From contig NZ_CP099997.1 of NCBI RefSeq assembly GCF_024138145.1, positions 186,001 through 250,000 on the forward strand: a DNA stretch of 64,000 bases, in the 5' to 3' direction. Under the pieces are notes generated by a model. That model did no database searches. It saw only the letters and a program-made list of their open reading frames with translations, and was not told the origin of the DNA. Numbering within the stretch: position 1 is the first letter of the stretch; every line of letters begins with the position of its first letter. The stretch is from Natronosalvus halobius (GTDB lineage Archaea; Halobacteriota; Halobacteria; Halobacteriales; Natrialbaceae). This document shows positions 1 through 9,055 of this stretch, piece by piece. The position numbers and the translations under genes were made by a program.

Positions 1-239
1 AACCGGTGGGGGAACGTGTAGGTGAGCGAGACGGCATAGTCGCCTGCTGTCGCCTGACCGTACGTGGCCATCTCTTCCTCGGCGGGGGGCACGTAGACGG
101 CGTCGGGACGATCCTCGAGCAGCGGCGGGGTGTTCCAGGCCGACTGCTCCTCGAAGCCGAGGCGCTCGAGGCAGCCGGCGAGTCCGAGGGAACCGACGAT
201 GGCGGCGCAACGGAGCGCGTCTCGTCGAGAGGCGGTCAT
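1..239 (-). CDS. Exported lipoprotein, DUF7350-like (partial, C-terminus off the left edge)
   Basis: About 79 N-terminal residues are visible; the gene runs off the left edge. It begins MTASRRDALRCAAIVG, giving a twin-arginine signal followed by a lipobox (LAGC, Cys near residue 23), so the protein should be exported and lipid-anchored. After a short acidic linker it has a DAVYVPPAEEEMATYG segment and then YAVSLTYTFPHR, which I recognise from haloarchaeal DUF7350 proteins that often sit beside copper/iron and cytochrome-assembly genes. It is divergent from the SCO1/thioredoxin/CcdA operon, sharing a roughly 90 bp intergenic region. Family assignment is from memory of the motif; the function is unknown and a metal-related periplasmic role is inference. 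Confidence 0.75.
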   Translation of the reverse strand, partial: MTASRRDALRCAAIVGSLGLAGCLERLGFEEQSAWNTPPLLEDRPDAVYVPPAEEEMATYGQATAGDYAVSLTYTFPHR

Positions 240-331
240 ACTCGAATCGAGGGCCGAGGTGCCAAAACCGCTGTCGGTTTTCAGACCGCCGAACCAACGA
301 GCCTTTGATCAGCCGGTCCCAGGATTCGAGT

Positions 332-1138
332 ATGGACAGACGGACGTATCTCGGCGGTCTCTCGACGGCCGGTCTCGCCGGGGTTGCGGGGTGTCTCGGC
401 TCGGTCGAGAGCGTGCTCGGCGAGGACGAGCCCGAACCCGGCCGCGGAAACTGGGGCGACGGCCAGACCGCTCTCGAGACGCCGACCGAGGACAGGGGCG
501 ATCCAGTCCACCCGATCTACGGGCAGGAGATGCCGTCGTTTTCCTTCCCGGACCCCCTAACTGGAGAAACCGTCTCCTCGAGTGACCTCGAGGGCGAAAA
601 ATCCTATCTACTGACGTTCTTCTTCACGTCCTGTCCCGATGGGGTCTGCCCGGCCCTGCTACTGCGGCTGCGGCGCGCACAGGCTGACGCGGTCGAGAAC
701 GGCTACGTCGACGATCTGGACCTGCTGGCGCTCACGTTCGATCCCGAGCGTGACACGCCGGAGGTACTCGAGGAGTACGCGGGTCAGCAGGGCGTCGACC
801 TCGAGGTCGGCAACTGGCACTTTCTTCGCCCCGAAGACAACGAGACGGCACAGGCGACGATCGACGAGAAGTTCGGAATGAAGATCGAGCGAACCGACGA
901 CGGGACGGAGGGAGACGGAACCGACGGCAACGACGGTGGAGATCACGAAAACGACAGCGACGACCAGAGCGGGGGGAACGGCCACGACGATCACGACCAC
1001 GGCGCGTACACGTTCACCCATATCGCCCTGATCTTCCTCGTCAACGAACACGGCGTCGTCGAACGCTCGTATCCGCGCGGGACCACGGTCGACACCTCGA
1101 AGGTCCTCCAGGACGTACGCACGGTCGTTGGACAGTAA
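332..1138 (+). CDS. SCO1/SenC family lipoprotein with CX4C motif and His-rich loop
   Basis: This 268-residue protein is a SCO-type thioredoxin-fold factor, a family that delivers copper to cytochrome oxidase or handles its thiols. Start 332 (MDRRTYLGG) is chosen over an upstream TTG at 305 because it puts a signal with lipobox (AGC, Cys21) at the N-terminus. The metal site reads CPDGVC (Cys101, Cys106), one residue longer than the CX3C usual in SCO1. The distal conserved His is probably His230 in FTHIALIF. Just before it, residues 188-225 form an Asp/Gly/His-rich insertion (HDDHDHG). It is followed 1 nt later by a thioredoxin-like gene and then ccdA, one operon. Membrane-anchored on the outer face. 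Assignment is confident; metal specificity is not known. Confidence 0.9.
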   Translation: MDRRTYLGGLSTAGLAGVAGCLGSVESVLGEDEPEPGRGNWGDGQTALETPTEDRGDPVHPIYGQEMPSFSFPDPLTGETVSSSDLEGEKSYLLTFFFTSCPDGVCPALLLRLRRAQADAVENGYVDDLDLLALTFDPERDTPEVLEEYAGQQGVDLEVGNWHFLRPEDNETAQATIDEKFGMKIERTDDGTEGDGTDGNDGGDHENDSDDQSGGNGHDDHDHGAYTFTHIALIFLVNEHGVVERSYPRGTTVDTSKVLQDVRTVVGQ

Positions 1139-1139
1139 C

Positions 1140-1697
1140 ATGCGCAGGCGCGACCTCCTCGCAGGACTCGGCAGTCTCGGCGTCCTCGCCACCGGCGGCG
1201 TCGTCGCCTCGAGCGACGTCTCGAGTCTGCAGTCTCGCATCCGCCGTCGCTTCGGCGACGAGGCCGAACAACTCGAGGTCGAGACGGTCGACGCTCAGGG
1301 GAGCGAGGCCGGGACAATCGTCCTCCCGTCGCTCGAACAGCCGACGTTCATCGACTTCTTCGGGACGTGGTGTGGCCCGTGCATCAAGCAGATGCCCGCA
1401 CTCGTCGAGGCCCACGAGCGTCTGGGCGAGGAGGTGCTGTTCGTCTCGGTGACCAACGAGAACGTCGGGTCGTCGACCGGGGCCTCGATCACCGAGGCCG
1501 AACTCGCCGACTGGTGGGCCGAACACGACGGCAACTGGACGGTCGGCGTCGACCGCACGGTCGAACTCGCCGAGCGCTACGGGCTCCAGGGCTATCCGTA
1601 CGCGGTCGCCGTCGACGAGTACGGCTTCGTCCAGTGGTCCGAGGGCGGCATCAAATCGGCCGACGAACTGGTCGCTGGCATCGAGCACGCGATCTGA
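1140..1697 (+). CDS. TlpA/ResA-like thioredoxin, exported
   Basis: A 185-residue thioredoxin-fold protein with the redox motif WCGPC (Cys78, Cys81) followed by IKQMPALVEAHERL, and the family's cis-Pro region at GLQGYPYAVAVD. The N-terminus MRRRDLLAGLG with a hydrophobic stretch is a Tat-type signal or anchor, so it works outside the membrane. I start it at the ATG at 1140, one base after the SCO1 stop; an in-frame TTG at 1128 would overlap that gene. It lies between the SCO1 gene and ccdA, which suggests that CcdA passes electrons to it so that it can reduce apocytochrome or SCO-type thiols. No lipobox Cys is visible. Confidence 0.92.
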   Translation: MRRRDLLAGLGSLGVLATGGVVASSDVSSLQSRIRRRFGDEAEQLEVETVDAQGSEAGTIVLPSLEQPTFIDFFGTWCGPCIKQMPALVEAHERLGEEVLFVSVTNENVGSSTGASITEAELADWWAEHDGNWTVGVDRTVELAERYGLQGYPYAVAVDEYGFVQWSEGGIKSADELVAGIEHAI

Positions 1698-1700
1698 CCG

Positions 1701-2375
1701 ATGATCGATCTCGCCTTCGTGTCGACGCTGGCGTTCGCAGTTGGGGCGGGGATCGCGACGTTCTTCTCCCCGTGTGCGTACCCGTTGCTTCCCGGCTACG
1801 TCGGCTACTACGCGAGCCGAACCGAGGACGCAGAGCCAACGCTCGGCGGCTCGCTCGCTCGCGGGCTCGTCGCCGGCGCCGGCGTCATCGCCACGTTTCT
1901 CGTCCTGCTCGGGGCGACGTTCGTCGTCGGCCACGAGACACTCTCGAACGTTACGCTCTTCGAACCGATCGTCGGCGCGTTGCTGATCGTGTTCGGGCTC
2001 CTGGTCGTCGTCGGACGGGCCCCCTCGCTATCATTCGCGCTCCCGAAACGGCGCTCGAGCGTCGCCGGATTTGGCGTCTTCGGCGCCGGCTACGCCCTCG
2101 CAGCCGCTGGCTGCGTCGCGCCGCTGTTCATCGGCGTCCTTACCAGCGCGCTCTCGCTGCCGGCAGGCGCCGGCGCGCTGGTCCTCCTGGCGTACGTGGG
2201 GAGCATCACCGGGCTGATGATCTCGCTAACCGTCGCGACCGGGATGGGTCTCGTCGCCGGGGCTGGCTGGATCGCTGCTCACACGGGGACTATCGAACGC
2301 CTCGCCGGCGCAATTATGATCGTCGCCGGACTCGGGCAGCTCTACCTCGCGATCGTGATTCTCGAGGTGCTGTGA
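1701..2375 (+). CDS. ccdA: Cytochrome c biogenesis transmembrane protein CcdA
   Basis: A 224-residue, six-helix membrane protein of the CcdA/DsbD family, which carries electrons from cytoplasmic thioredoxin across the membrane. The two redox cysteines that define the family are visible: FFSPCAYPLLPGYVGYY in helix 1 and AAAGCVAPLFIGV in helix 4. The length is that of stand-alone CcdA, not DsbD. It follows the TlpA-like gene by 3 bases and closes the SCO1-thioredoxin-CcdA operon, so its partner is very probably the upstream thioredoxin. Confidence 0.93.
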   Translation: MIDLAFVSTLAFAVGAGIATFFSPCAYPLLPGYVGYYASRTEDAEPTLGGSLARGLVAGAGVIATFLVLLGATFVVGHETLSNVTLFEPIVGALLIVFGLLVVVGRAPSLSFALPKRRSSVAGFGVFGAGYALAAAGCVAPLFIGVLTSALSLPAGAGALVLLAYVGSITGLMISLTVATGMGLVAGAGWIAAHTGTIERLAGAIMIVAGLGQLYLAIVILEVL

Positions 2376-2516
2376 GCGGTTTCAGGATCGACACCGCGAG
2401 CACAATCGCTCGCTACCGATCGATACGGTGGGGCTACTTAATCGTCTCAGGCCGGTCGTGTCCGACAGTGACTGACGAGACCGGACGGCCAGACGACTCG
2501 CAGACGCCATCGCGTC

Positions 2517-2524
2517 GGAGGTGA
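2517..2524 (+). promoter_or_regulatory. Strong ribosome binding site deciding a GTG start
   Basis: GGAGGTGA lies 5 nt before the GTG at 2530. It overlaps a second possible GTG start at 2521, so 2530 is preferred for the large regulator. Many genes in this window look leaderless, so a near-perfect Shine-Dalgarno is notable. Confidence 0.7.
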
Positions 2525-2529
2525 CTCCA

Positions 2530-5500
2530 GTGAGCGAGCGCAGCGGCCTGGAGTCTCGCGGTACGCCGCCAGTCCTCGTGATCGACCCGACCGATAGCCT
2601 CGGCGGGACGGCGAGAACGCTCCAGGACGCCCTCGGCACGGGGGCCGTCCGTCGGGTGACCGACCTCCAGACGGCACTCGAGTTCCTCGAGGTCGCGCAG
2701 GCGGGCTGTCTGGTGTATCCGTTCGACTTCCCGCCAGCCGATCTGGAACGCGTTCGCGAGCGCGCCGACTGTCCGCTCCTGGCGGTCGCGGGCGGTGCCA
2801 ACGCCGAGGCGGCGCTCGAGGCCGGGGCGACGGACGTGCTCGATCCGGACGCCCCGCGAGCGGAGGCTCGCGCACGCGTGGAAACAATCTTAAAGGCGTC
2901 ATCGTCGTCGGCCGCCGGCCGGACCTGGACGGCGCTCGAGCGGGCCGTTCTCGAGAACGGACCTGCGACGGCTCTGGCGGTCGACTCGACGGGCACCGTG
3001 GAGTCCGCCCTGCCCTCCGTCGAAGCTGTGCTGGGCTACACGCCGAGCGAACTCGTCGGCCGACCCGTCGAGGACGTCGTTCAGGACGACGACCGACGGT
3101 CGATCCGGCGCGCGCTCGAGGCGGCACGAAACTCGTGGGCAGACGAGGGGAGAGGCGAGACGGGGGACGAGGGAAGAGGCGAGACGGGGGACGCCCTGGA
3201 TGGACCGCGAACCGTCCAGCTTCGCCATGCCGACGGCACGCGGCGAACGCACGTCGTGACGGTGAGAGGCGGCGACCCGGCACCCGACGACGGCCTCGTT
3301 CTGACCGTCGGTCCCGCGCCGGAGCCCGACTGGACCGACGTCGAAGCCTGGGTCGGTGCACTCGAGCGCCCGGCGTTCGCCGTCGACGAGGCGTGGCGAA
3401 TCGTCGCAACGTCCGACGAAGCCAGCGTCCTCTTCGGTGACGATCCCACAGCCCGGACCTCGATCCAGGAGGCACTGCCGGCGGACCGTCGCGAGGTAAT
3501 TCTCGGGCACCTCCGGGAGGCTCGCGAAAGCGGGTCAGCGGTTCGGTTTCGGACGCCGCTCTCTCCCGACGGGGAGGGGGCACCGGAGGAGGAGGGATCG
3601 ACGCTCGAGTGGGTCGGCGCACCTACGGAATCGGGCGTGCTGGCCATCGCCGTGGGTGCGTCGACCGATCGCGACGAGGCGTCACCGGACGACGAGGCAG
3701 GCCCGGCCGTCGAGACGACTCGAGCACTCGAGGCAGTGACGGCGGCGCTCCGAATCGGCGTCGTCGTCTTCGACCGGGAAACGGAGCGAACGCTCGAGGC
3801 AAATTCGGTCGCGCGAGAACTGCTGGGCGATGACGTGCCGCTCGCCGGAACGCTCGACTCGCTGGTCGACCAGCGAACGCGCGACAGAATTCGACGTCGA
3901 GCGAGCGACTCGACGGTACGGCGCGCGGACACCTTCGAAGCGACGGTCCGAACGGAAGACGGCGACCGAACCGTCTCGGCGACCGTCGTGTCGCTGTCTC
4001 GAGACCGGGCGGCGCTCTGCGTGCTCGGCGACCGGCCGCCGTCGGCGGACGACACCATCGTTTCCACCCTCTCCTGGACGAGTCGCGCGCTTCGGTCGGC
4101 GAGTTCGCCGTCGGTGGTGAGCCAGCACCTCGCCGACGGCATCCTCGGACTCACCCCGTCATCGGCCGCCTGCTGTTACCTGCTCGACGGTGAGCGACTC
4201 TATCCGGCGGCCGTCGCGCCGACCGACGCGGATCCAACGGTACACTTTCCGACCCTCGACTGTGCGGACGTCCCGGCGCTCGACCCGCGGCGGCTGTCGG
4301 GACCGTCGCTCGGCTATCTCGAGTCGAGAGCGTTCGACCCGCTGCTCGCAACGGGGGCGGTGGCGACCGATCAGGTGTTCGTCGCCCCGGTCGGTGACCA
4401 CGGGGTCGTCGTCGCCACGGGACTCGGCCTGCGGACGCTCGATTCGACGGACGTCGAGGCGACCGATTGGATGACGGCATTGGCCGCAACGGAACTCGAG
4501 ACGATGGACCGCCGGCGCGCGCTCGAGGCGCTGGAGGAGACGGTCGATCGCCTCGAAGCGGATCGCGACCGACTGGGTGAGCTCGAGACGGTCGTCCAGG
4601 GACTCGAGTCCACGCTGGCCGACGCCTCGGATCGTCGGGCCACCGAGTCGGTACTCTGCACCGACCTGGCGGGGCTCGAGTGGATCGACGGCGCCTGGTT
4701 CGGTGACGTCGATCCAGCGGCCGAAACTGTCACCGAGCGCGCGAGCGCCGGATCGGCAGTCTCGACTCCGCCGGTCGCGGGATCCGATGGCTTCGCGGAA
4801 GACGGCGACTCGCTCTCGGCAGCGATCGAGTCTGATTCGGTGAGCCACGTCCCCGCTGCCGATCGGAAAACGCCGGGGACGGTGGGACGAACCGACCGTC
4901 GCGGTCGGTTCGACGGCCCCGAGGACGGGGCGATCGACGTCGTCTCTCTCCCGCTGTCGTTCGACGACCGGCGATACGGCGTGCTGACACTCTCCGTCTC
5001 GGCAGCCACCGTGACGTCCAACCTGCTCGAGCGACTCGAGACCCTTCGAACGCACCTCTCACTCGCCTTCGCTGTCGGCGAGTACCGACGGTTCCTGACC
5101 GCCGAGGACCGACTCGAACTCACGTTCACGCTTCCATCGGCCGACGACGGGACAGACCAATCTCTATCTGCGTCTGAGGATCGGCCGGAACGGCTCTCCC
5201 CGGGTGATCCCCTCGTCGCCCTCGCCACACGCTGTCGATGCCGGGTCGACCTTCTGGCACTCTCGGAGGGGCCGAGCGGGACATCCGTCGTGTGCTCGAT
5301 TTCTGACGACGACCTCGAAGCGTCGACCGTTCGCTCGATTGCCGACGGGATCGAAGGGCTCGAGGCGCTCGACGTATCGAGCGAGCGAGACGCTCGTCTC
5401 CACGTCGAGGTTCGACTCGCCGGCGAGACGCTCGCCGGACTGGTTGGTGCGCACGGTGGAACCCTCCGAACGATAGACGGACGCGAGCGGCGACCGACGT

Positions 5501-5850
5501 TCGTCGTTGATCTCGCACCCGGAACCAGCGTCCGCTCGTTCGTCGACCGACTCGAACGCTGGGAGCCGGACGTCGAGCTTCGTTCGAAACGGGTCGTCTC
5601 GTCCGGAGACCGTCCGTCGGGCTCGTTCGAGGATCGCGTCAGAGATCAGCTGACCGAACGCCAACTCGAGACGCTCAGGTTCGCCTACTACTCGGGCTAC
5701 TTCGAGTCCCCGCGTGAGCACACCGGCGGCGAGGTTGCCGACCTACTCGACGTGTCCCAGCCGACGTTCACGCGACACTTGCGCATAGCCGAACGAAAGG
5801 TGTACGAACTCCTGTTCGAAGCGGGCGAGTTCGAACAGTCGCCGGACTGA
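2530..5850 (+). CDS. Large Bat-type sensor-regulator: pseudo-receiver, PAS, GAF, HTH_10
   Basis: A 1106-residue soluble regulator. Residues about 10-125 resemble a response-regulator receiver, but the segment where the phospho-acceptor Asp should lie reads GCLVYPFDF, so it is probably unphosphorylated. PAS-like segments follow (ESALPSVEAVLGYTPSEL near residue 160; further ones near 275 and 395), then a GAF-like module (about 510-665), a coiled-coil-like stretch (LEALEETVDRLEADRDRL), a second GAF-like module to about 850, and a bacterio-opsin-activator (Bat) domain. The C-terminus (LTERQLETLRFAYYSGYFES...) is an HTH_10 DNA-binding domain. A 24 bp in-frame duplication encodes DEGRGETG twice near residue 210. 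The signal sensed is unknown. It probably regulates transcription of other loci, since its neighbours give no clear target. Confidence 0.85.
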   Translation: MSERSGLESRGTPPVLVIDPTDSLGGTARTLQDALGTGAVRRVTDLQTALEFLEVAQAGCLVYPFDFPPADLERVRERADCPLLAVAGGANAEAALEAGATDVLDPDAPRAEARARVETILKASSSSAAGRTWTALERAVLENGPATALAVDSTGTVESALPSVEAVLGYTPSELVGRPVEDVVQDDDRRSIRRALEAARNSWADEGRGETGDEGRGETGDALDGPRTVQLRHADGTRRTHVVTVRGGDPAPDDGLVLTVGPAPEPDWTDVEAWVGALERPAFAVDEAWRIVATSDEASVLFGDDPTARTSIQEALPADRREVILGHLREARESGSAVRFRTPLSPDGEGAPEEEGSTLEWVGAPTESGVLAIAVGASTDRDEASPDDEAGPAVETTRALEAVTAALRIGVVVFDRETERTLEANSVARELLGDDVPLAGTLDSLVDQRTRDRIRRRASDSTVRRADTFEATVRTEDGDRTVSATVVSLSRDRAALCVLGDRPPSADDTIVSTLSWTSRALRSASSPSVVSQHLADGILGLTPSSAACCYLLDGERLYPAAVAPTDADPTVHFPTLDCADVPALDPRRLSGPSLGYLESRAFDPLLATGAVATDQVFVAPVGDHGVVVATGLGLRTLDSTDVEATDWMTALAATELETMDRRRALEALEETVDRLEADRDRLGELETVVQGLESTLADASDRRATESVLCTDLAGLEWIDGAWFGDVDPAAETVTERASAGSAVSTPPVAGSDGFAEDGDSLSAAIESDSVSHVPAADRKTPGTVGRTDRRGRFDGPEDGAIDVVSLPLSFDDRRYGVLTLSVSAATVTSNLLERLETLRTHLSLAFAVGEYRRFLTAEDRLELTFTLPSADDGTDQSLSASEDRPERLSPGDPLVALATRCRCRVDLLALSEGPSGTSVVCSISDDDLEASTVRSIADGIEGLEALDVSSERDARLHVEVRLAGETLAGLVGAHGGTLRTIDGRERRPTFVVDLAPGTSVRSFVDRLERWEPDVELRSKRVVSSGDRPSGSFEDRVRDQLTERQLETLRFAYYSGYFESPREHTGGEVADLLDVSQPTFTRHLRIAERKVYELLFEAGEFEQSPD
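3142..3189 (+). repeat. 24 bp in-frame tandem duplication inside the Bat-type regulator
   Basis: Two adjacent 24 bp units (3142-3165 and 3166-3189) differ at one base and encode DEGRGETG twice in the linker of the first PAS region. The near identity suggests a recent duplication. Confidence 0.85.
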
Positions 5851-6093
5851 CCCGACATTTTGGGCCGTCGTCTCGTCGCTGGACCGCACGTCGCGGCCGG
5901 AAATTCCTGATTACTCATCAAGCCGTGATTGTCACTTGAGTCGATGGATGAATCAGTTTAGCGCTTCGTTAATCGCCCGTTTCACGGTTTAGCGTCTACC
6001 ACCAAGTGACTCGGGGCGAAATGCACGTTTGATGTACCTGTTTGCGATAAGCGGCGATTACCCGACTCTCGCTCCGTGCGGGGTGGTCCGTCG

Positions 6094-6783
6094 ATGAGCA
6101 CCAACCCACTCGACGCCGATTCGGTTCCGCTTCGGTCTCAGGCCGACGGCGGCATCGTCGCCGAACTCGAACTCGACCACGACGAGCTGATTCTCCGACC
6201 GACGCTTCGACGGCTCTCCAGCGGCCGCGTCGACCTCGAGTACTCGAGCGAGCTCGAGGACGGCACCACGGTGATCTTCTTCGTCGCCGAGGCCGCTCCC
6301 TTCGACGAACTCGAAACCGCCCTCGCGCGCGATACCACGGTCTCGAATCCGACGCTGGTCGAACGGTACCCACGAAAACGGGTGTATCGGGCCACAGTTA
6401 CCGATCGAGCCGTTCGATTCACGAGCCAGGTCGTCGAAGCCGGCGGCCGCGTTCTGGAGCTCTCGAGCGGACAGACCGGCTGGGTGCTTCGAACGCGCTT
6501 TCCCGACCGCGATAGCTTACTAGCGTTCAACCAGTCCTGTCGGCGGCGAGAAATCTCGTTTCACGTAAACCACTTGCGCCTGGCGAAAGCGAACGAGACG
6601 ACTGCAATCGGGCTGACCGAAAAGCAGGAAGAACTCCTGAGCGTCGCCTACGAAGAGGGCTACTTCGACGTTCCGCGCGGCATCTCACAGGACGAACTCG
6701 CCGAGACGCTGGGTATCTCGAAGTCCGCCGTCTCCCAGCGGCTCCGGCGGGCGGTGACCGAACTGTGTGAGACGTCGCTCTAG
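6094..6783 (+). CDS. HTH_10 (bacterio-opsin activator-like) transcription regulator
   Basis: A 229-residue regulator with an N-terminal Bat-type sensory fold (about residues 1-160) and a C-terminal HTH_10 domain (GLTEKQEELLSVAYEEGYFD, then the helix-turn-helix DELAETLGISKSAVSQRLRRA). The start is the ATG at 6094 (MSTNPLDAD) rather than an in-frame GTG at 6076. It sits between the giant Bat-type regulator and glmS, on the same strand, with a 240 bp upstream gap that could hold its promoter. Target genes are not evident. Confidence 0.88.
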   Translation: MSTNPLDADSVPLRSQADGGIVAELELDHDELILRPTLRRLSSGRVDLEYSSELEDGTTVIFFVAEAAPFDELETALARDTTVSNPTLVERYPRKRVYRATVTDRAVRFTSQVVEAGGRVLELSSGQTGWVLRTRFPDRDSLLAFNQSCRRREISFHVNHLRLAKANETTAIGLTEKQEELLSVAYEEGYFDVPRGISQDELAETLGISKSAVSQRLRRAVTELCETSL

Positions 6784-7197
6784 GGCTCGGGTCCGAGTCG
6801 ATCGAGTCCGATTATAGACTGGGTTATTGACTGTGTTATAGACCGTGTAGTCAGCCCAAAACCGTTGCCGCAGACACGATGGGTGAACATACCGATGGAA
6901 AGGACCGTCTGCGCCGGCAGAATTCTCTCCCATCTCGTGAAATAATTCCATCTACGTCGAAAGACGGCACTTTCGCCGGTTGGACGCCGGTTCACGACGT
7001 ATCAGTCGGTGGAGAGAGTACGTGGTGACTATCGACCGCGTTAGTGGATCTATAGTAATGGGTCGAGCGCCGCTTTGTAGCGCTATGACAGTGCATCGTT
7101 TGACGGTCCGAGCGACCCGTGGCGGCTCCCCCCGAAACCGCTCCGCGTATCTCTCTCGAACCCGGCAGACTCCCGCGGCCAACGAGGTGAGCCACTG
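6784..7197. other. Non-coding leader of glmS
   Basis: No gene is supported in these 414 bp. They hold a 12 bp by 3 tandem repeat (6811-6846), a TATA-like CTATAGTAAT near 7050, an imperfect AGCGC/AGCGCT inverted pair near 7066-7084, and a Shine-Dalgarno (GAGGTGAG, about 7186) just before the glmS ATG. If the 7050 box is used, glmS has a leader of over 100 nt, long for a haloarchaeon. Confidence 0.5.
6811..6846. repeat. Three 12 bp direct repeats upstream of glmS
   Basis: Units ATTATAGACTGG, GTTATTGACTGT and GTTATAGACCGT follow each other without gaps. They lie just after the stop of the HTH_10 gene and about 350 bp before glmS, and could be operators or slippage products. Confidence 0.7.
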
Positions 7198-9012
7198 ATG
7201 TGTGGCATCATCGGACGCGTGGGAACCGACCAGGCGATCGATACCCTGCTGACCGGCCTCGAGAACCTCGAGTATCGCGGCTACGACTCGGCCGGAGTCG
7301 CGGTCCAGAACGGCTCCGGAATCAAGGTCCAGAAGCGCTCCGGGAAGGTCGACGAACTGAAACGGACGATCGACAGCGACGATCTCCACGGCGAGGTCGG
7401 CATCGGCCACACCCGCTGGTCCACCCACGGGCCGCCGACCGACGAGAACGCCCATCCCCACACCGATTCGACCCAGGACGTCGCCGTCGTTCACAACGGC
7501 ATCATCGAGAACTACGCCGAACTGAAAGCCGACCTCGAAGCCAATGGCCACGAGTTCACGAGCGACACCGACACCGAGGTCATCCCGCACCTCATCCAGT
7601 CGTACTTCGACGAGGGCGCCGACGCCGAGGCGGCGTTCCGGCAGGCCATCGAGGACCTCGATGGAAGCTACGCGGTGGCCGCGATGGTCGCCAACGATCA
7701 CGTCATCTACGCCGCCCGGCAGGGCTCGCCGCTGGTCGTCGGCCTCGACGAGGAGGGCTACTTCCTCGCCAGCGACGTCCCCGCGTTCCTCGAGTACACC
7801 GATAGCGTCGTCTACCTCGAAGACGGCGACGTGGTCGTCGTCCGCCCCGACGGCATCGAGTTCACGGACCTCGAGGGCAACGACATCGAACGCGAGGCCG
7901 AGACGGTGAACTGGGACCCCGAGCAGGCCGGCAAGGGCGAGTACGACCACTTCATGCTCAAGGAGATTTACGAGCAGGGCACCTCGCTCAGCCAGGCCAT
8001 CGAGGGCCGGATCGACCACGAGGCCGGCGACGTCGCCCTCGAGTCGTTCCCACCGGGGACGTTCGAGGGAATCGAACGCGTCCAGTTCGTCGCCTGCGGG
8101 ACGTCCTATCACGCCGCCCTCTATGGATCGATCGCGATGAACTGTGCCGGCGTCCAGACGAGCGCCCACCTCGCCAACGAGTACGGTGTAAGTGCTCCTC
8201 CCGTAGACGAGGACACGCTCGTGATCGCCGTCACCCAGAGTGGCGAGACCGCGGACACCCTCTCGGCGATGCGCCAGGCGGCGGCCGACGGCGCCCGACT
8301 GCTGACCGTGACGAACGTGGTCGGCTCGACGGCCGCGCGACTGGCCGACGACACGCTTCTCATCCGCGCCGGCCCCGAAATCGGCGTCGCCGCGACGAAG
8401 ACGTTCTCCTCCCAAGCCGTCATGCTCCTGTTGCTCGCCCAGCGGGTGACCGGCGACGTCGTCGGCGAACAGCGAGCGAACCTGGAGGCGCTGCTCGAGG
8501 ACGTCTCGGCGCTCCCGGAGACGATCGAATCGGTCCTCCAGGACGACGACTCGAGGGACCTCGCCGAGCGGTACCTCGACAGCCAGTCGTTCTTCTTCAT
8601 CGGTCGCGGTCTTGGGTTCCCGGTCGCGCTCGAGGGTGCGCTGAAGTTCAAGGAGATCACCTACGAGCACGCCGAGGGATTCGCCTCGGGCGAACTCAAA
8701 CACGGGCCGCTGGCGCTCGTCACCTCAGAGACGCCGGTGTTCGCGATCTTCACCGGTGAGGAGGACGAGAAAGTACTGAACAACGCCGAGGAAGCCCAGA
8801 CGCGGGGCGCGCCGGTGATTGCGGTGTGTCCCGAGGGCCACCGTGCGCTGAACATCGCGGACGCCCACCTCGAGATTCCGGACGTCGATCCGGACCTGGC
8901 GGGCCTGCTCGCGAACGTCCAGCTCCAGCTGGTGTCCTACCACGCGGCGAATGCGTTGGGGCGACCGATCGACAAGCCTCGGAATCTGGCGAAGAGCGTC
9001 ACGGTCGAATAG
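7198..9012 (+). CDS. glmS: Glutamine-fructose-6-phosphate aminotransferase (isomerizing)
   Basis: A 604-residue cytoplasmic enzyme making glucosamine-6-phosphate from fructose-6-phosphate and glutamine, the first step to UDP-GlcNAc. It opens with MCGIIGRVG, whose Cys2 is the amidotransferase nucleophile, followed by the GYDSAGVAV and TRWSTHG motifs of the class II glutaminase domain (residues 1-220). Two SIS sugar-isomerase domains follow (VACGTSYHAALYG; FFIGRGLGFPVALEGALKFKEI), and the end KPRNLAKSVTVE is the family's C-terminal signature. Full length. Its partner in the pathway, a GlmU-like gene, lies 2 kb downstream on the other strand. Confidence 0.98.
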   Translation: MCGIIGRVGTDQAIDTLLTGLENLEYRGYDSAGVAVQNGSGIKVQKRSGKVDELKRTIDSDDLHGEVGIGHTRWSTHGPPTDENAHPHTDSTQDVAVVHNGIIENYAELKADLEANGHEFTSDTDTEVIPHLIQSYFDEGADAEAAFRQAIEDLDGSYAVAAMVANDHVIYAARQGSPLVVGLDEEGYFLASDVPAFLEYTDSVVYLEDGDVVVVRPDGIEFTDLEGNDIEREAETVNWDPEQAGKGEYDHFMLKEIYEQGTSLSQAIEGRIDHEAGDVALESFPPGTFEGIERVQFVACGTSYHAALYGSIAMNCAGVQTSAHLANEYGVSAPPVDEDTLVIAVTQSGETADTLSAMRQAAADGARLLTVTNVVGSTAARLADDTLLIRAGPEIGVAATKTFSSQAVMLLLLAQRVTGDVVGEQRANLEALLEDVSALPETIESVLQDDDSRDLAERYLDSQSFFFIGRGLGFPVALEGALKFKEITYEHAEGFASGELKHGPLALVTSETPVFAIFTGEEDEKVLNNAEEAQTRGAPVIAVCPEGHRALNIADAHLEIPDVDPDLAGLLANVQLQLVSYHAANALGRPIDKPRNLAKSVTVE

Positions 9013-9055
9013 TCGGTTCGTTCCTCGCGTCCTCGCGTTTGCTATTACGCCACGA

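Noticed and set aside
1041-1934. Minus-strand frame over the thioredoxin and ccdA genes
   Set aside because: Arg/Glu-rich shadow, overlapping two well-supported genes.
1367-2524. 385-residue Arg-rich plus-strand frame
   Set aside because: Composition is that of a shifted frame; it covers the thioredoxin end and ccdA in the wrong phase.
7050-7197. glmS ribozyme in the long glmS leader
   Set aside because: No conserved glmS ribozyme core or double pseudoknot could be recognised, and the class is bacterial.
6952-8703. Long open frame on the minus strand across glmS (583 residues)
   Set aside because: It is antisense to an unmistakable glmS; long shadow frames are normal in high-GC DNA and this one matches no family.
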